DNA of 64,000 nt from Cichorium intybus (Eukaryota > Streptophyta > Magnoliopsida > Asterales > Asteraceae): positions 81,655,894 to 81,719,893 of the forward strand of contig CM042010.1 in the NCBI GenBank assembly GCA_023525715.1, in the 5' to 3' direction. The translations under genes were made by a program, and so were the position numbers. Position 1 is the stretch's first letter, and every line of letters begins with the position of its first letter. The notes under the pieces were generated by a model. The model was not told the origin of the DNA. It saw only the letters and a program-made list of their open reading frames with translations, and made no database searches. Shown here one piece after another: positions 30,656 to 44,020 of this stretch.

Positions 30656-33446
30656 TGTGACAACTGTCAAATTAAGTCAACAAAAGTCAACTCAAGTTAG
30701 TCAAAGCGTATATTAGGTCAATATGTGAAATGCAAATTTCATAACCTCAACGATATATTATTACATATTATAATACTACTTACGCTAATTCAAATGAATT
30801 ATACGAACAAACGCTATTAAGTTAGATTTTTTTTGTATAAATAATTAGAACAAAAAAAAAAATTCGTCCTGAATAGTGTCTGACATGAACAGTAACCCGG
30901 TGTGAATAGTGTTTTGTGAAAAAAAAAAAACACAATTTTCAAAGTCTAAAAGGATGGGAAGACTTTGAAATTTCCATATTTTATTTTTTATATTTTTTAT
31001 AATTTTATTAAAGTGGGCCCACTTAATTATTTATTCATATTTATATATTTTACCCCAAAAGAATTCGTATTTTCATTTCGAACACTACGTATTCAATACG
31101 TATTGTTAAGTTTATAAAAAATATTATGATTTTTTTATAAAACGAACAATTTGCCGTCAAAACCGTATCGTCGATACGAACAACCTGACGTCAAAATTTA
31201 ATATTATTGATATTAGTTTTATATTTAATATTTTCTTTTTCTTTAAAATGAAATTGTATTTACATTTAAACCTTATATTTTCATTAAACATACAATTAAT
31301 ACCCTTACGTTAATTCGTTAAAGCTTTTTAGTTAAAAAGTTGATATTATTAAACTACGATTTTTGTAGATTATAGTTTTATAAACAAAAATCATTCTTTT
31401 TATATAAAAACTATTAATCTATTTAAAGAGTATTTTAAGGGTATGTTTTGTCATAAACAATTTCTAAAAGCTATAAAAGTCAAATACCTGTATCTTGAGG
31501 GCCGCTATACGAAAATAAATCTACTATAAATAGAACTCAAATTCTCATAATCAAACCACACCAATACAAGCTATATACACATATCGAGAGAGTTGTAGAG
31601 ATATAGCTTGAAAATATAGTAGAAAGATAGAAAAAGAGGATTCGAGTTAGAAGCAGTAAGAGTCGGGCGATCTAACAACAATTTGTGATAAGATCATCAT
31701 CAACATTAAGGTGAGTTCATACCCATTCTTTTTATATTTATTCAAGTTTTTAAAGGGGAGAATACAAGTTATACTATAAAAATAGCTATTTATACTCATT
31801 TGTAACAGTAGTAAACAAAATGTGAATTTTGTAAACGTCATTATGACAACAATTCAATTATAGTTCCAAAATATAATATCGAATGATCTACTTACGAGAG
31901 CGGTGTCTAGGCCGATCATTTGGGCTAGGTTGCTGGATTTCCGAAAGGCTTATACGCTGAAAGGGTCCTGCCTCCCCATTTGATCTTCTACCTGGCCGTT
32001 CTTTATTTGATAGTCAGGAAATATTATATTTGAATTAATAAAGAGTATAACCAAGTTATTACACCACTATTATGGAAAATATCTTAAAAGATGTTGTTTA
32101 TAACCATTTAAATAAGTTATTTCACATATATTCGTAAATATATGCTTTTCACGACAAGAATACTAAAAATAAACTATTATAGGAATAGTTTGTGGTTACA
32201 AATGTTACTATAACCGTTAGAACAAGATAATTAGTTATATATAAATATATAATTATTATACATTACTATATTATCATGGAAAAAAATGATAATTGGCAAA
32301 TACAAGGGTTTTTCATATACAAACTTTACATAAACAAGTTGATTGATACATACATTTTTGTGAGACGGGTCTTCACAGTGCTTATTTAAGTACATACTAT
32401 AAGTCCTGAAATTTATAACCAGAGTCTCGGTAAGAGAACGTGATATTTGTGTATAGATCTATACGGGATTGACAACCCCGCACCTGAGCTGCTAGCTATA
32501 GCTAGAACGACGGGTCTGAGGTGACAAATGTCATAACAGTCCGACGCCTGAAGAACGTCGAAGCAGGCCTACATGGTCACAGTATGGTTATAGGACGTCT
32601 CGCATGGGAAATCAACTTATTAAATTGTTTACATGGAAATATACATTTTCAATGACTTTATACTACAAACTATGCTATACATTTTAGTCCTTGGGTTTTA
32701 AGGACTTGGATACATTCATAAGAAAATATTGGATTTTCTTGAATTACAATACTACATTTTACAAGGAAAGTGATTCCTCATACAAGTTTTATGGTATTAA
32801 AACTACATTTTAACAAGTTACAAATATAAGTATGGTTTTACTTATACACACTGATTCTATGGGAATTAAAACTATGTTTTATCAAAGATATAAATATAAG
32901 TACGGTTTACTTATACATACGACTTTTGTGGAATTAAATCTACGATTCGACTACCAGTAAACACCTATTTACAAGGTTTTATACAAGAATAAAACTACGT
33001 AATACTATTTTCAAGTATACAAATACCTATACATTTTCGGTCTTTGGGTTTTAAGACTACTACTCATTTATAAGAAAATACTGGATTTTCTGGTTTCAAA
33101 CACTATCTTTCTACAAGGAAAAAGGATTATGGATTTTCTCATACAAAAATTTTATGAACTCACCAACGTAATGTTGACACTCTTTCAAACTACTTGTATT
33201 CTCAGGAAATTGATAGGGTAACTACAACCTTTGACGATGGGTCGCTATGGCGTCATACTATGTATTTTGATATCATATTGTAATTATATTCAAAACATAC
33301 AATCTTTTGAACTATTGTAACATTTACAATTATGTATATGATGGATGTGTTTGCTTTGATCACTATTGTACAAACGTTGTTGTGATACTGTTCATGAAGT
33401 CATCCACCCTCAGACGTTTCCACTATCGTGGTTTGGGGGTGTGACA
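30656..33446 (+). repeat. 3' LTR of RKD-LTR#2
   Basis: 2791 bp, matching 24549-27343 with scattered single-base changes and small indels in poly-A or poly-T runs. Confidence 0.92.
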
Positions 33447-33743
33447 GTAAGCTGGTTATAGCACTGAAAATTGGCTCATCTCAACTTTCGGTACATGAAT
33501 CAGCTGGTCATGGGAGAAATGGTTCGGGGAATTCCTCTTCTGAAGTTCGATAACGAGAATCTCTGCGCTGCATGCGCACTAGGAAAGCAAAAGAAGAAGC
33601 CTCACAAATCCATTACCGACTCCAGCATTTCCCATCCTCTGGAACTACTTCACATTGACCTCTGTGGTCCATCCGCAGTGGCCAACTTGAGGCACAAGAA
33701 ATATATCTTAGTGATTGTAGATGATTTCACCCGCTTCACCTGG
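33447..33743 (+). pseudogene. pol: Copia pol, 3' piece: GAG-pre-integrase and integrase start
   Basis: After the GTAAG duplication the frame reads SWL-stop-H-stop-KLAHLNFRYMN, where LWHRKLAHLNF is expected (TGG to TAG and CGA to TGA). Then MVRGIPLLKFDNENLCAACA and LGKQKKKPHK (zinc-binding Cys pair), HPLELLHIDLCGP with the first catalytic Asp of integrase, and KKYILVIVDDFTRFTW with the second. It is cut off at 33743 by the next gypsy element. RT and RNase H must lie beyond the window, if they survive. Confidence 0.88.
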
Positions 33744-35201
33744 TGTAACGCCCCACATTTCAAAAATTATAAAATTTCATTTATTACCAAGGTTCCAAAA
33801 TATTTATTCCAAAAAGTAAAACTGTTCGACATATTTATTAAACTAACAACGGAAACATTTGAAAATCATAACATAGTTCATTAAAATAAATCTCTTGTAT
33901 GCGATGCGCTACCGTCAAGCCTTGCCCTTCCCTTTGTCATTTGAAATACCTGAAACGTTATAAAATCAACGGGTAAGCTTAAAGCCTAGTGAGTCTACAA
34001 ATTACCATACATGCCCACATATTAAACAACCCGTCCTCGAGAACGACCCGACCCTACCCGCCATACAACAGCTACGGGTGTCCATCATACAACAGCTATG
34101 GACATGGGAAGGTTCTACCCATCATACAACAGTTATGGGTTCCCGGTTATGGCCCAGCCCATCATACAACAGCTATGGGACAAGGCAATAGTCCAACTCG
34201 CCATACAACAGGTACAAGGGGACACACATCAGTACTGAGCCCAACAACACATAACCACAGATATAGAGCAAATCATATAACTGTAAATAACATTCAAGAT
34301 GCCTAACATGCAACATCATATAGGAAGGCGAGGATACTCACCTGATTCGAAACCGCACAGATATACTCTAATATCCCCACTTAGCTCGTCCACACACCTA
34401 TATCCCACATACACAACATGTCAAGCATTGACCAAACTCCTATAGACTTGCCTAAAAGTCAGACCCAACGTTTGGTAACCAACATTGTCGAAAATAAGCT
34501 TTTGGGTCAAACAGCCGCTCGCCGCGGCACGACCTTTCTCTTACGCGTCGCGGACTATCATTACTCTTACGGGCTTTTACTCGAACCCGCGTCGCCGACA
34601 TAGCCTGTCCGCGCCGCGGACTCGTATCAATCCAAAGTCTTATTAGCCATTAATTAGTTCAGTCATCGGCTAGGGTTTCACTCTATACCCTTCCCGGGAT
34701 CTGAAACTACCCTAAGGTCACTTCCTTATGGACATGCAAGTCCATGCATGTCGTTGGTCCAAACCCTAATTGTTACAAATCATCTAAGACTACTAACCAA
34801 GGGATAACACCATAAGACGGGATAAAAATGAAGTATCAGAAAGGTAGATCCTCTTACCTTGCTTCTGGAAAACTGAGGAATGCAGACGCTCGATTACAAG
34901 CCTTTTCCCACGTTGTATCTCCTCCTTCCAAACTCTCAAAATCTTCAAAGCTTTGGAACCGAAGAGCTTCTGCTGAAACTAGTCGACTCCACTCCAGAAA
35001 ACTTCCAAAAACACGAACCCTGGGGCTAGGACCCTTTATATAGGCATTTAAATCCGAATTAGGGTTTTCACATTAGCGGCGCACCGCACCGCAGATCCTT
35101 TAAGGCCGCGCCGCGCGTGCAAAATCATTCGCGAATCCAGATCCCTCCCGAGTCACACCGCGGATCCTTCTGGGTCGCGCCTCAGCGGAACGCGTCTTAC
35201 A
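33744..35201 (-). repeat. 3' LTR of gypsy at 33744
   Basis: 1458 bp with TG...CA ends. It has an irregular minisatellite with CATACAACAGCTA words at 34055-34215, GC-rich palindromic clusters at 34510-34620 and 35072-35190, and a minus-strand TATA (CCTATATAAAGG) around 35030-35044. The cluster at 35072-35190 therefore sits just upstream of the TATA. Confidence 0.75.
34055..34215. repeat. Irregular minisatellite in gypsy LTR
   Basis: Five copies of a CCATCATACAACAGCTATGG-like core, spaced 26-45 bp. Confidence 0.7.
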
Positions 35202-35216
35202 ATTCTCCCCTACTTA
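35202..35216 (-). promoter_or_regulatory. Polypurine tract of gypsy at 33744
   Basis: Minus strand AAGTAGGGGAGAAT directly before TGTAAGACGCG of the LTR. Confidence 0.75.
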
Positions 35217-35253
35217 ACTGGATTTTGTCCCAGAAATTCGCACCGGTAAATAA

Positions 35254-35970
35254 TTATGGATAATGCCTCCGCATTTCCTCCTCCGGTTCCCAAGTCCACT
35301 CGGACCCTTTACGATGTTGCCACTGAACCTTAACTAATCCTATTGTGTTATTTCGCAAAGTCTTCATTTTCCTTTCAATGATGGCAATCGGTCGCTCCAC
35401 GAAATTTAGACGTTCGTCTAATTGAATATCCTCCAAAGGCACTATTGTAGATTCCTCGGTAATACACTTCCTGAGTTGCAAAACGTGGAACGTGTCGTGA
35501 ATCTGGCTAAGCTGTTCGGGCAGCTCCAACCGGTAAGCTACCTTACCTACTCGTGTGATGATTCGATAAGGTCCAATGTACCTAGGGCCAAGCTTTCCTC
35601 TCTTCCTAAAACGAATAACTCCCTTCCAAGGTGAAACCTTAAGAAGAACATAATCCCCAACTTGAAACTCGAGATCGGACCGTCGCCTATCTGCATAACT
35701 TTTCTGTCGACTCTGAGCCGTTAACAATCTCTCCCAAACCTTCTGAATTAGCACAGTTGTCTTGAGTACTACCTCAGTACTACCTAATACCCGCTGGCCA
35801 ACCTCGCCCCAGCAAATAGGAGTCCGATATTTCCTTCCATACAACATCTCAAAAGGAGCCCTGCCAATGCTCATGTGATAACTGTTATTATAGGAAAACT
35901 AAGCTAGAGGGAGATGGGAATCCCAACTCCCGTCAAAATCGATAACACATGCCCTAAGCATATCCTCTAA
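35254..35970 (-). pseudogene. pol: Gypsy pol C-terminus: integrase end and chromodomain-like tail
   Basis: The minus-strand frame reads LEDMLRACVIDF, DSHLPLA, a stop (TAG at 35899-35901, Glu expected), FSYNNSYHMSIGRAPFEMLYG, and then an open 206-codon stretch to 35254. Seen: RQKSYADRRR, FQVGDYVLLKVSPWKGV, the GPY motif LGPRYIGPYRI, HDTFHVLQL, and a C-terminal VKVQWQHRKGSEWTWEPEEE resembling a chromodomain fold. This is the typical integrase C-terminus of gypsy chromoviruses of the Tekay/Del type. The catalytic core lies upstream, beyond the copia insertion. Confidence 0.88.
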
Positions 35971-36480
35971 TGAGGTCCAGGGGTCCCTATTTATAGGCAA
36001 CCAACTGATGAGGTCCAGGGATCCCTATTTATAGGCAACCAAATGACCCTTAGAGATAAACCTCGTTTGACTTTCAAACAAAGATAAACCCTATCTCTAA
36101 GCCGTTTTCCGGATTATTCATACGCGCGCCGCGGCCCATGCTTTGGCGCGCCGCGCGTGTCAATTCATCTATTGAATTGGAACAACTTTAGCCCCTATCC
36201 TCCTGATTAATCTAATTAATGCCACAGAAATTAATCCAATTAATTCCTGATTAATTATTAATCAATTAATATATTTTCTAGTTAATATATTATCACTTTT
36301 AATATATTAACAAACCATATACTTAAATCATGTTGATTTATTAATCCATAATAAATCAACCCTTCTCTCTACCGAACTTTCTACCAAACCTCCAGCTATG
36401 AGGGCAACCCAAATGGACTTTGCTACTATTAATTAGGTAAATACAAATTATTAGTCTTGGCTTAGACACCTAATCCAACA
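35971..36480 (-). repeat. Left (3') LTR of copia, truncated, with 38-bp tandem duplication
   Basis: It begins TGAGGTCCAGGGGTCCC, a sequence found internally in the right LTR at about 50224. A 38-bp unit with the TATA palindrome CCTATTTATAGG is present twice (35971 and 36009). GC-rich palindromes (GCGCGCCGCGGCCC, GGCGCGCCGCGCG) lie at 36120-36165, upstream of the TATA on the minus strand. Confidence 0.75.
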
Positions 36481-36496
36481 GTCTCCCACTTGGATA
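36481..36496 (-). promoter_or_regulatory. Polypurine tract of copia
   Basis: Minus strand ATCCAAGTGGGAGAC immediately before TGTTGGATTAGG. Confidence 0.75.
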
Positions 36497-39400
36497 AGTC
36501 TATGACTATAATTACCAATTTAACCTCTAATTAATCAGCAAACTGTAGCTTCCTAGAAACTACTGCCGAACTCTGACCTAGTCAGTTCTGTCCATAGATA
36601 AGTGATCAGATGATCCTCCGTCCAACAAGATATTTTCAGACACGAGACATGGATTGAGATCAATCTCTGTCTAACACACTGTTTCCCGATTTTCGATTTT
36701 GCTTATGACTATTAGACTTCTAATTGAACGAATCAGTTCAGTCCTGGCTGGCCAGCACTTCAGTCAATTTCAAAATCATCGAGTGGCCAACAGATATCTG
36801 TTTCTTGTCAGGGTCAAGGGACGAATAAGCTTCGACTCATATGCTTATATCTTTTACTAGACAAATCATTCACAACAGCAGGTTTTATAACACCTAGTTA
36901 CCGATGCGTTGTCGTACTATCAATGAACAACCGCCTCGTAAATTATAACTCATATCTCTCCACTTCAAGATCATAAGATATTATCGTCTCAACATTGCTC
37001 GTGATGTAATCCATGAAGCAATCTATTGAGCGCGGGTTTATCCAATACTCAAATCTCCATTTCCAAGTACTCATGAACGTTGCAACAATCTTATTGCTAT
37101 GTCTAACTCCTTAGACAATCTACAAACCAATTCATGACAGTCTTCCTTCATACTTACTCCCTAAAAGTATGAGCGACTGTGGATATTTGAATAATCCAAT
37201 TATTCAGGAAGTAAAACATGCGAAAGCGAAACATAAAATCTGACTGGCAGCTGTGGATATTTGAATAATCCAATTATTTGGTTTCTTATTTTCTTTTAAA
37301 CTTTCAATTCAAGCCTTTTATATCTATGTCTATTTAACTAAATGACATTTTCACTCTTTCTATGTATCCAAGTGTCCAACACTTATACACTTTATTGCAG
37401 ATGATCCTATCGGATACTCTTCCGATGATATCTCAATTTTGTCATTTTGTCTTTCTCTCTCACAACTCCATTCCGGTGATATGTACTGTGACTACCCATA
37501 GTTCTCGGGGTCTCTAGTCAACATGACTACACCCTAATACTATTTCAAGGTATCATGATGTGCCGGTGAACTACACGCGCTCCATCAGAAACCTACGAAA
37601 CTCTTTAACCATGAAGTCCTATAGCACCACGTCCTGGTGTAACCAATTACTGATTTGAAAACTCCTTTCAAATCGTTCACCCTGATCATTTCTCAATGAT
37701 TTCTCATGTGTGTTCAAAATCCAATTAGTACTCTCAGCCAGGTCATATCCTGAAACCAACTTACCATGCTCTAAGCATCAAGTTATCAGGATATGTTCAT
37801 AACACTTCTGATTTGTCCAAGAGGCTCGTGGAACCTGATGTAATCTCATTCCAAACCCTTTCGGAATCCTAAGATTACCAATAATCCTTGTGTCATGATT
37901 TCCGGAAACCATTTCCTTTCGGAGACTCTTTCTTATGCATCTTGAATCCCATCAAGATCATATTCTCAAAGGCTAAGTCTATTCTGTCAGTGTCATCTAT
38001 CTAATAGATGTCTGTGAACTATGTGAGTATGCTGCACCTTCTTTGTTTCTTTCATGCCAATTCATTACACTTTGCAATGACAGGAAACTCCTTTCCTGGG
38101 GTTATGCATCTTGAATCTCATCAAGATCATATTGGCAGAATTTTGATCTATCTAATAGATATTCACAACCACCTGAGTATGTTGTATCTCTTAAAGTCTT
38201 TCATAGCGAACCGTTTCTTAACACCAAGTCATTACACTTTGTAATAATAAGAGACGTTTCCTAGAACCAGTATGTAACCCACATACAATGATAGCAGATG
38301 ACAACGATACTCCCACTGGCTTTGACACGGTTATATGACTCTTTCGGACTATTCACAAAATCCAGAACTTTTGGCACATTTTGCGAAACCGAAATCCAAA
38401 CCTTTCCGACATATTAATGGAAATCTTTCAGGTTATTCACAAAATCCAAACCTTTTGGCCTATTTTGAGAATCCGAATATCCTTTCTTGCGAGATGCCCA
38501 TGGGACGAATCCCGGGGCCTTGTACTTTTTTCAATGGCATGCTCTATGTGAGTCCCTATTAGTGTGCCGGTAAACCACACACGCTCCACTAACGACTCAC
38601 ACTATGCTACGCTGAATCCTCTCGGATTTCATCTTCTATTGAGACTGCTTCTCTCGGAATCAATTGCTTGACTCCAAGTGATGACTCATTCAACCAGATG
38701 TTCTGTAAGTACATTTCTATGTTCCCTTCTTTTGATGATTCAATTACTCCCACTAGTTCCTATACCAGTTGTAAAGATCAATGAGCCTGTCACATAGACT
38801 GTATTTCGCACTAAGGTTCTGTTATTTAGCAGCAACCGGGCTCACCAATGCTTCCAGTAGTCAGATTACTTATCCGTACCATATTTAGTGTTTTATCACT
38901 ACTCGGTATATCACCCAGATCATAACCCCTTATGACGGTGACAATAACTACTGGTTAAGCGAAGAGAGGATATGTCGGGTTCAACAGGAATCTGATTCCT
39001 GGTCAAGGCCCAGTGGTGACTAAAGGTTCTTTCACTTGGCTAATCCTTGAACTCCTTCAGGATTATTCTTACTCCCACTGTTTCCTTAGAACACGAGCTC
39101 TTTCTAAAAAGACTCTTCTTTCAAGGGATGACCGGGATGACCAATGAAACGACATCGCTGATCAGTTTCAGGCTTGTCATGAGATTCAGACGAATGCTAC
39201 ATGACCCTGGACTTTCTATGTACTAGTGGGACGATCCCAAATTTACATTTCAGAAAGTGTCGGCATAACCTACTTAGTCTAAGATATGGTCGGAATATGG
39301 TTTCTACGGTCTTACTGGTTGAATACTTAATTCATTGGAATGCTAATCGGAAATGTATCTTATACATCGAGGATCAAAACTAATTCGATCAATGCTCCAT

Positions 39401-40146
39401 CATCTTCCCTAAGACACATTATAATGATTAATGTTCTTGGAAGAGGATAAACTGTGAAACATTTTCTCAGTCTATGTTGTCACTCAGGTTCTGTTGATAT
39501 TATACTTCCTTTGAAATCCTTGAACACTTCAAGGTTCCAATCAATTGTTTATTCCGATAAGCGAAGCCATATTTGTCAAATTATTTGGCAAATATCAGAA
39601 AGTATAACTAATCGTGTTCTGTTCGAAGATTCGAGCAATACACAATAACTTATGTGTCTGTTGCTCAAACTCTTAAGGTCTTTTACATCCTATGTAAATT
39701 TTTATGACTTTGCTAATATTGTTTAAGACATGCAATCATCACCTGACTCCAAGTCAATTGATTCCAAAATCCTATCCATTGGATCTTGGGTGATGCATTT
39801 CTTGCAACAACTGATTTTATTAAGAACTCGATTCATCATGTGACTCTAAGTCAAATGATTACAAAGTCCTGTCCAACTGGACCTTTGGTTGAAGTGATTC
39901 TCATAAAATTCACTTTAACAATCATAAGGAACACAATTCATAAATCCAATCCCATTGGATGTATCAACATTCAAGTTATTACCATTTACGTCATCAACAC
40001 ATTCACACAACATTTCGAGGACAATTAAAACAATCATGTTTTAAAAGAAAAATATTTTATTAAACCAAAATTATCCTCATAACAATGTACTATGCGAATC
40101 CATGTCATATGTATCTATAAACTAATAACAAGAACAAATATCTAGC
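36497..40146. other. Copia interior, unrecognised, with internal duplications
   Basis: No RT or integrase motif was found. Two diverged copies of a segment of about 170 bp (CATCTTGAATCCCATCAAGA...) are at 37936-38265, and a duplication of about 85 bp (ATTCACAAAATCCA) is at 38341-38500. The phrase GTGCCGGT...CACACGCTCC occurs at about 37560 and 38563 and again near the other end of the element (48957, 49029). Confidence 0.45.
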
Positions 40147-40738
40147 CTAACTCCAAAAATGCACGAGCTCCAGATCCAATCTGAATATGCTCCTGTGCGA
40201 CAACATCCTGCATCCTACAGAGTCCGTACATACAGGGAAAATGTGAGAAACACATCCTGTATCAAGGAAATGAGGATCAGGTATTCTGAGTTTTAAGATA
40301 TTACTGAGTTTGCCAAACGGTTTGGCTTTGGAGCATTTTTCCAATTTTTCTGTGACTGTGTCCCACCTTATGGATTCCCAGTTTGAAACATCGAACAATC
40401 AGTCCAGACGATCTGGATCATTTCTTGATGCACCTTAATACTGGACTCAATCCTAAAGCAGCTGAATCAATGGAACTATGCTTCTCCATGAATGACTCAT
40501 ATAGAGTCGACATTGAATGCATTTCCACGATTGTCTTATCCGGTTACACTTTCTGTTCATCTGGATGAACAGATCAGCGAGTCGAGCTAATGCTTAACTC
40601 CTGATCACAAAGGGAAACCAGTTTTATACTGTTCGCCTATGTATCCCTCAATCTCGGGAACACGCAAACTGGTGTTACTTCCTTCTAGCTTGCAACCTCA
40701 AGCTCTTTGAAGATCCTAGTTCGTTCCTTTTTTAACCA
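40147..40738 (-). pseudogene. Copia gag end and protease remnant
   Basis: On the minus strand, broken frames give GCKLEGSNTSLRVPEIEGYI near 40710-40640, matching copia Gag (GCKLAEG...HVLKMIGYI), then FLDTGCVSHIFPV near 40290-40240, the DTG active-site region of copia protease. Several stops intervene. The upstream Gag continues at 48278 after the gypsy insertion. Confidence 0.65.
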
Positions 40739-40889
40739 TGTAATACCGTGTTTTTAAATTATAGAGATTTCAAGTTAATCTTGGTGTGATTAAGATTAGT
40801 TAGCTTGTTATATGAGTTTGGGTGATTAAAAACCCATTTGGGAGAAGTTTGGACTTGAAAAATGCCAAAACAGAGCTACACGGGTCGTG

Positions 40890-41100
40890 TATGGTCACAT
40901 GGGTCGTGTAGAAAACCTTTAGAAACCAAACAGTAAGCCTTCAAGAGTCACACGGGTCGTGTACCTCTACACGGGTCGTGTAGAGTGTTCAAAAGGAGTC
41001 CGAAAGCCAAAACAGACCTACACGGGGCGTGTGAGTCTACACGGGTCGTGTAGAACAGCCCTACACGGGGCGTGTGAGTCTACACGGGTCGTGTAGGCCT
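40890..41100. repeat. Cluster of CTACACG-GGT-CGTGTAG palindromes upstream of LTR TATA
   Basis: About eight copies, some perfect 7-bp stems with a 3-nt loop and some with GGGG or one changed arm. The same cluster is at 46436-46660 in the 3' LTR. Confidence 0.85.
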
Positions 41101-41104
41101 GACA

Positions 41105-41120
41105 GCACTATATAAAGTGC
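41105..41120 (+). promoter_or_regulatory. LTR TATA box inside inverted repeat
   Basis: GCACT-ATATAA-AGTGC; the copy in the 3' LTR is at 46665-46680. Confidence 0.65.
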
Positions 41121-41694
41121 AGAAAATGCACTTTTCGGGAAAAATAGACCCATTTCGATATCCAGAGCTTCCTAAGGCGATTTTCCACCAAATTGAGCCA
41201 TGAGATGCGTAAGGAAGAGTAAGGAGACTTCAATCTAACCCCGTAAACACGCTCACGATTCCTAAATCATCAAGGTGAGTAATTTATTGATTTTTGGGTT
41301 TTGAAACCCTAACTTCCGTTTTCGTGTTTTAGCTATATATTGCTATATGTGTTGTTAGTAGATTGTTAGTGGATGCCTTTAGAGTTATTTGTGAGATTAT
41401 TGTCGAGTTTCTACGGTTGAATTAGTAGAACCGCGAATTTGGGGGTTTCGGTAAGTATTGAGTTAATATTACCATTTATACTCTTTTGTTTCGTCTTTTG
41501 ATTTATATATCTTTGAGAAAGATATACTTGAGATGATTGTGGATATTGGAGAGTTGATTTAGACTATGGTGGAATAACCAAGTCTAACGAACAGGAGCCC
41601 GGTATGCGTAAATCGGTGGTTCCAAACACTAAGTTGTTATCAGGTGAGTACTCTTATGTACTTGAGTAGAATTCTACCTTGTGGTAAACTGAGT

Positions 41695-41811
<117 letters not shown>

Positions 41812-42642
41812 AGGTTGTTATTGTCGAAATCAAATTATGATGTAAATTGTTATATGTGAATAACCACAACCTAGTTGAACATACATATTGATTGTATAAA
41901 CAGAGTAGATGTTAGTGTAGTCACATTAAAGAGTTTTGAGTAAAATTGCATTGCCATGAGTGCTATTGAGCTCGAATAGAGTTGGAGTGATTATGTTATC
42001 TGTTGATAACAAGAGATGAGTTGAAATCTATATTGAGTATAACAGTAGAGTATGTGATAAATTGGTTGAGTTAAAGAGTCTTTGAGTTTAATTGTTACAG
42101 GCATGAGAATTGCTATGATTGAGTATAAGTTGGTTGTTAAAAATAAATATATGTAAGAATGTGGTCGAGTTACGAGTAGTACTAAGCGTGGTATTTTTAT
42201 TGAATTAATGTTATTAAATATTAGCTGGTATGGTAAAGCTAATATGTTTGCAGATTTCAGAGTTAAGAGAAAGTAGATAATTGCTAATGAGATTAGCAAA
42301 AGAGAATGATAAAGATATTTACTAAGAGGGATTACTGGAGTGTAATTGAGATTACTCACTAAGCTTTATAAGCTTACACTTGAGTTGTTTGTTGTTTTGC
42401 AGGTATCTGTAGCTGTGATAGGGGAAGGCATGTGATAAAGAAAGATGGACAACTTAGAGCCTGTCTTTTAATCGAAGTAGATTTATTTGTAATGACTGGT
42501 TAAGATTGTAAGGACCTTTTATGTAATTATTGTGATGATAACATCTTGATCCGTGCTTTGATTACAAGTATACCCATTTTGATGTGTAAATTGTTTGAAA
42601 ATTTTTGGGTGTACTTTGTATGAGAAACCGGGCGTTACAAGT

Positions 42643-42654
42643 TGGTATCAGAGC
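42643..42654 (+). promoter_or_regulatory. Primer binding site of gypsy at 40739 (iMet)
   Basis: TGGTATCAGAGC, three bases after the LTR. Confidence 0.9.
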
Positions 42655-43537
42655 ATGGTTTAAGTGAACTAGGTCTTTGAGTGTAGAGTCCTAGACTTAA
42701 ACCGAGAAGAGAAAGACCCCCTATCACATGCTTGGAAAAGATATTGCTACAAATGTGAGTGTATTAGTTGAGTATAACTTTTCTGTTATAATTATTATTT
42801 GTTATATTCTGTGTGTGAATATAGATATGGACACAGATGAGGACGATTTGATGAATTGGTCAGAGCTGGTTGGACCAATAGTGGATGATGAGATGAAATT
42901 TTAGCCGATATGAGATATCAGCTAACGAGGAGACAAGAGCTTCAGTTGATAATGAGATGTCAACTGAATGCGAGATGAGATACTAATTGAGATGAGATTG
43001 CAGCTGATTGCGAGATTCCAGCTAATGATGAGATGAGATTCCGGATGAGGCGAAATTTCAACAGATAATGAGAAAGAGTATGAGCATAAGTTGAGCATGA
43101 GCTAGGAGTTGAGACATGTGAGTGTAGCCGAGTACACTCAAGAGTTGAGATCCAAAGTATGCGAGTTTCAGCTAATGAGAAGATAAGATTTGTTGCTATG
43201 AGGTATGTAAGTAATTTTACTTAACATGTTAGTTGTAACGTGTTGCAAATGTTTAATTGTTAATAATACATGTAGTAGAATATGTGTGAAATGTTTGGAC
43301 ACATAAAAGATCAATTGAAATTACATGTGTTAGAAAATTTTGGTTATAAAGTGTAGTAATTGGCATTGAGATGAGAATCTCATGTCCATTTGAGGTAAGA
43401 TTTACATATCACATAACGAGTGCTTTGTGATTATGTATAACCGAGATTATAAGTGGTTGCTTGACGAGTACTTAGCAACCATGGAGAAATGTGTAAAATG
43501 AGCATATATATGGTAAGAAATATATAAAGTATAATAT

Positions 43538-43654
<117 letters not shown>

Positions 43655-44020
43655 CTTGTTGTTTCACAGATGTGACGAGATTTCTGTGTACGAGTACTGT
43701 GTGGTTGAGACCACATGTTCTGTAGGGCCACATAACTAGTACTTATGAATGATCACAATGAATGGTTGAGATAGCCAAAAGAGTATGAGTTGAGAAAGAT
43801 AATGAGTGTGTAGTTGATTGCACACAATAACTGATTATGAGTTGACATGCTGAGAGATGAATTGTGTGGTTTAGAGTTGTCACATAATGAGATATTTGTG
43901 ACAGAGTTGTCAGAGGACACTCGAGTAACCACATAAAGAGTACCTTGTGGTTATAATTGAGAGAACCTAGAGTGGTTCAAGTAGACCTAATTGGCCTAGA
44001 GATTGGGTTAATTACCTAAT

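Larger units (their letters stand above)
24549..33446 (+). mobile_element. LTR retrotransposon carrying an antisense RWP-RK gene (RKD-LTR#2)
   Basis: LTRs of 2795 and 2791 bp (24549-27343 and 30656-33446) begin TGTGACAACTGTC and end GGTGTGACA, with the perfect duplication GTAAG at 24544-24548 and 33447-33451. The primer site TGGTATCAGAGC follows the left LTR and a chromovirus-like tract (TTTCGGGACGAAATTCC) precedes the right LTR, so the element runs on the plus strand. The 3.3-kb interior has no gag or pol. It holds an RWP-RK gene on the minus strand, with its 3' end facing the primer site, the same arrangement as in RKD-LTR#1. The LTRs differ at few positions. It was inserted into the copia GAG-pre-integrase region. 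Confidence 0.92.
33744..35970 (-). mobile_element. Gypsy chromovirus-like element, 3' part only
   Basis: One LTR (33744-35201, TGTAACGCCCC...CGTCTTACA), a purine tract on the minus strand (AAGTAGGGGAGAAT) and the C-terminal part of pol read in order on the minus strand. The element is cut at 35970 by a copia LTR, so its 5' part and second LTR must lie to the right of the nested block, outside the window. The left flank is CCTGG; the partner duplication is not in view. Confidence 0.82.

Noticed and set aside
42830..43190. Coding region in the GATGAGAT-rich stretch
   Set aside because: The reading breaks repeatedly and the composition is low-complexity; only a few codons after 42830 look gag-like.
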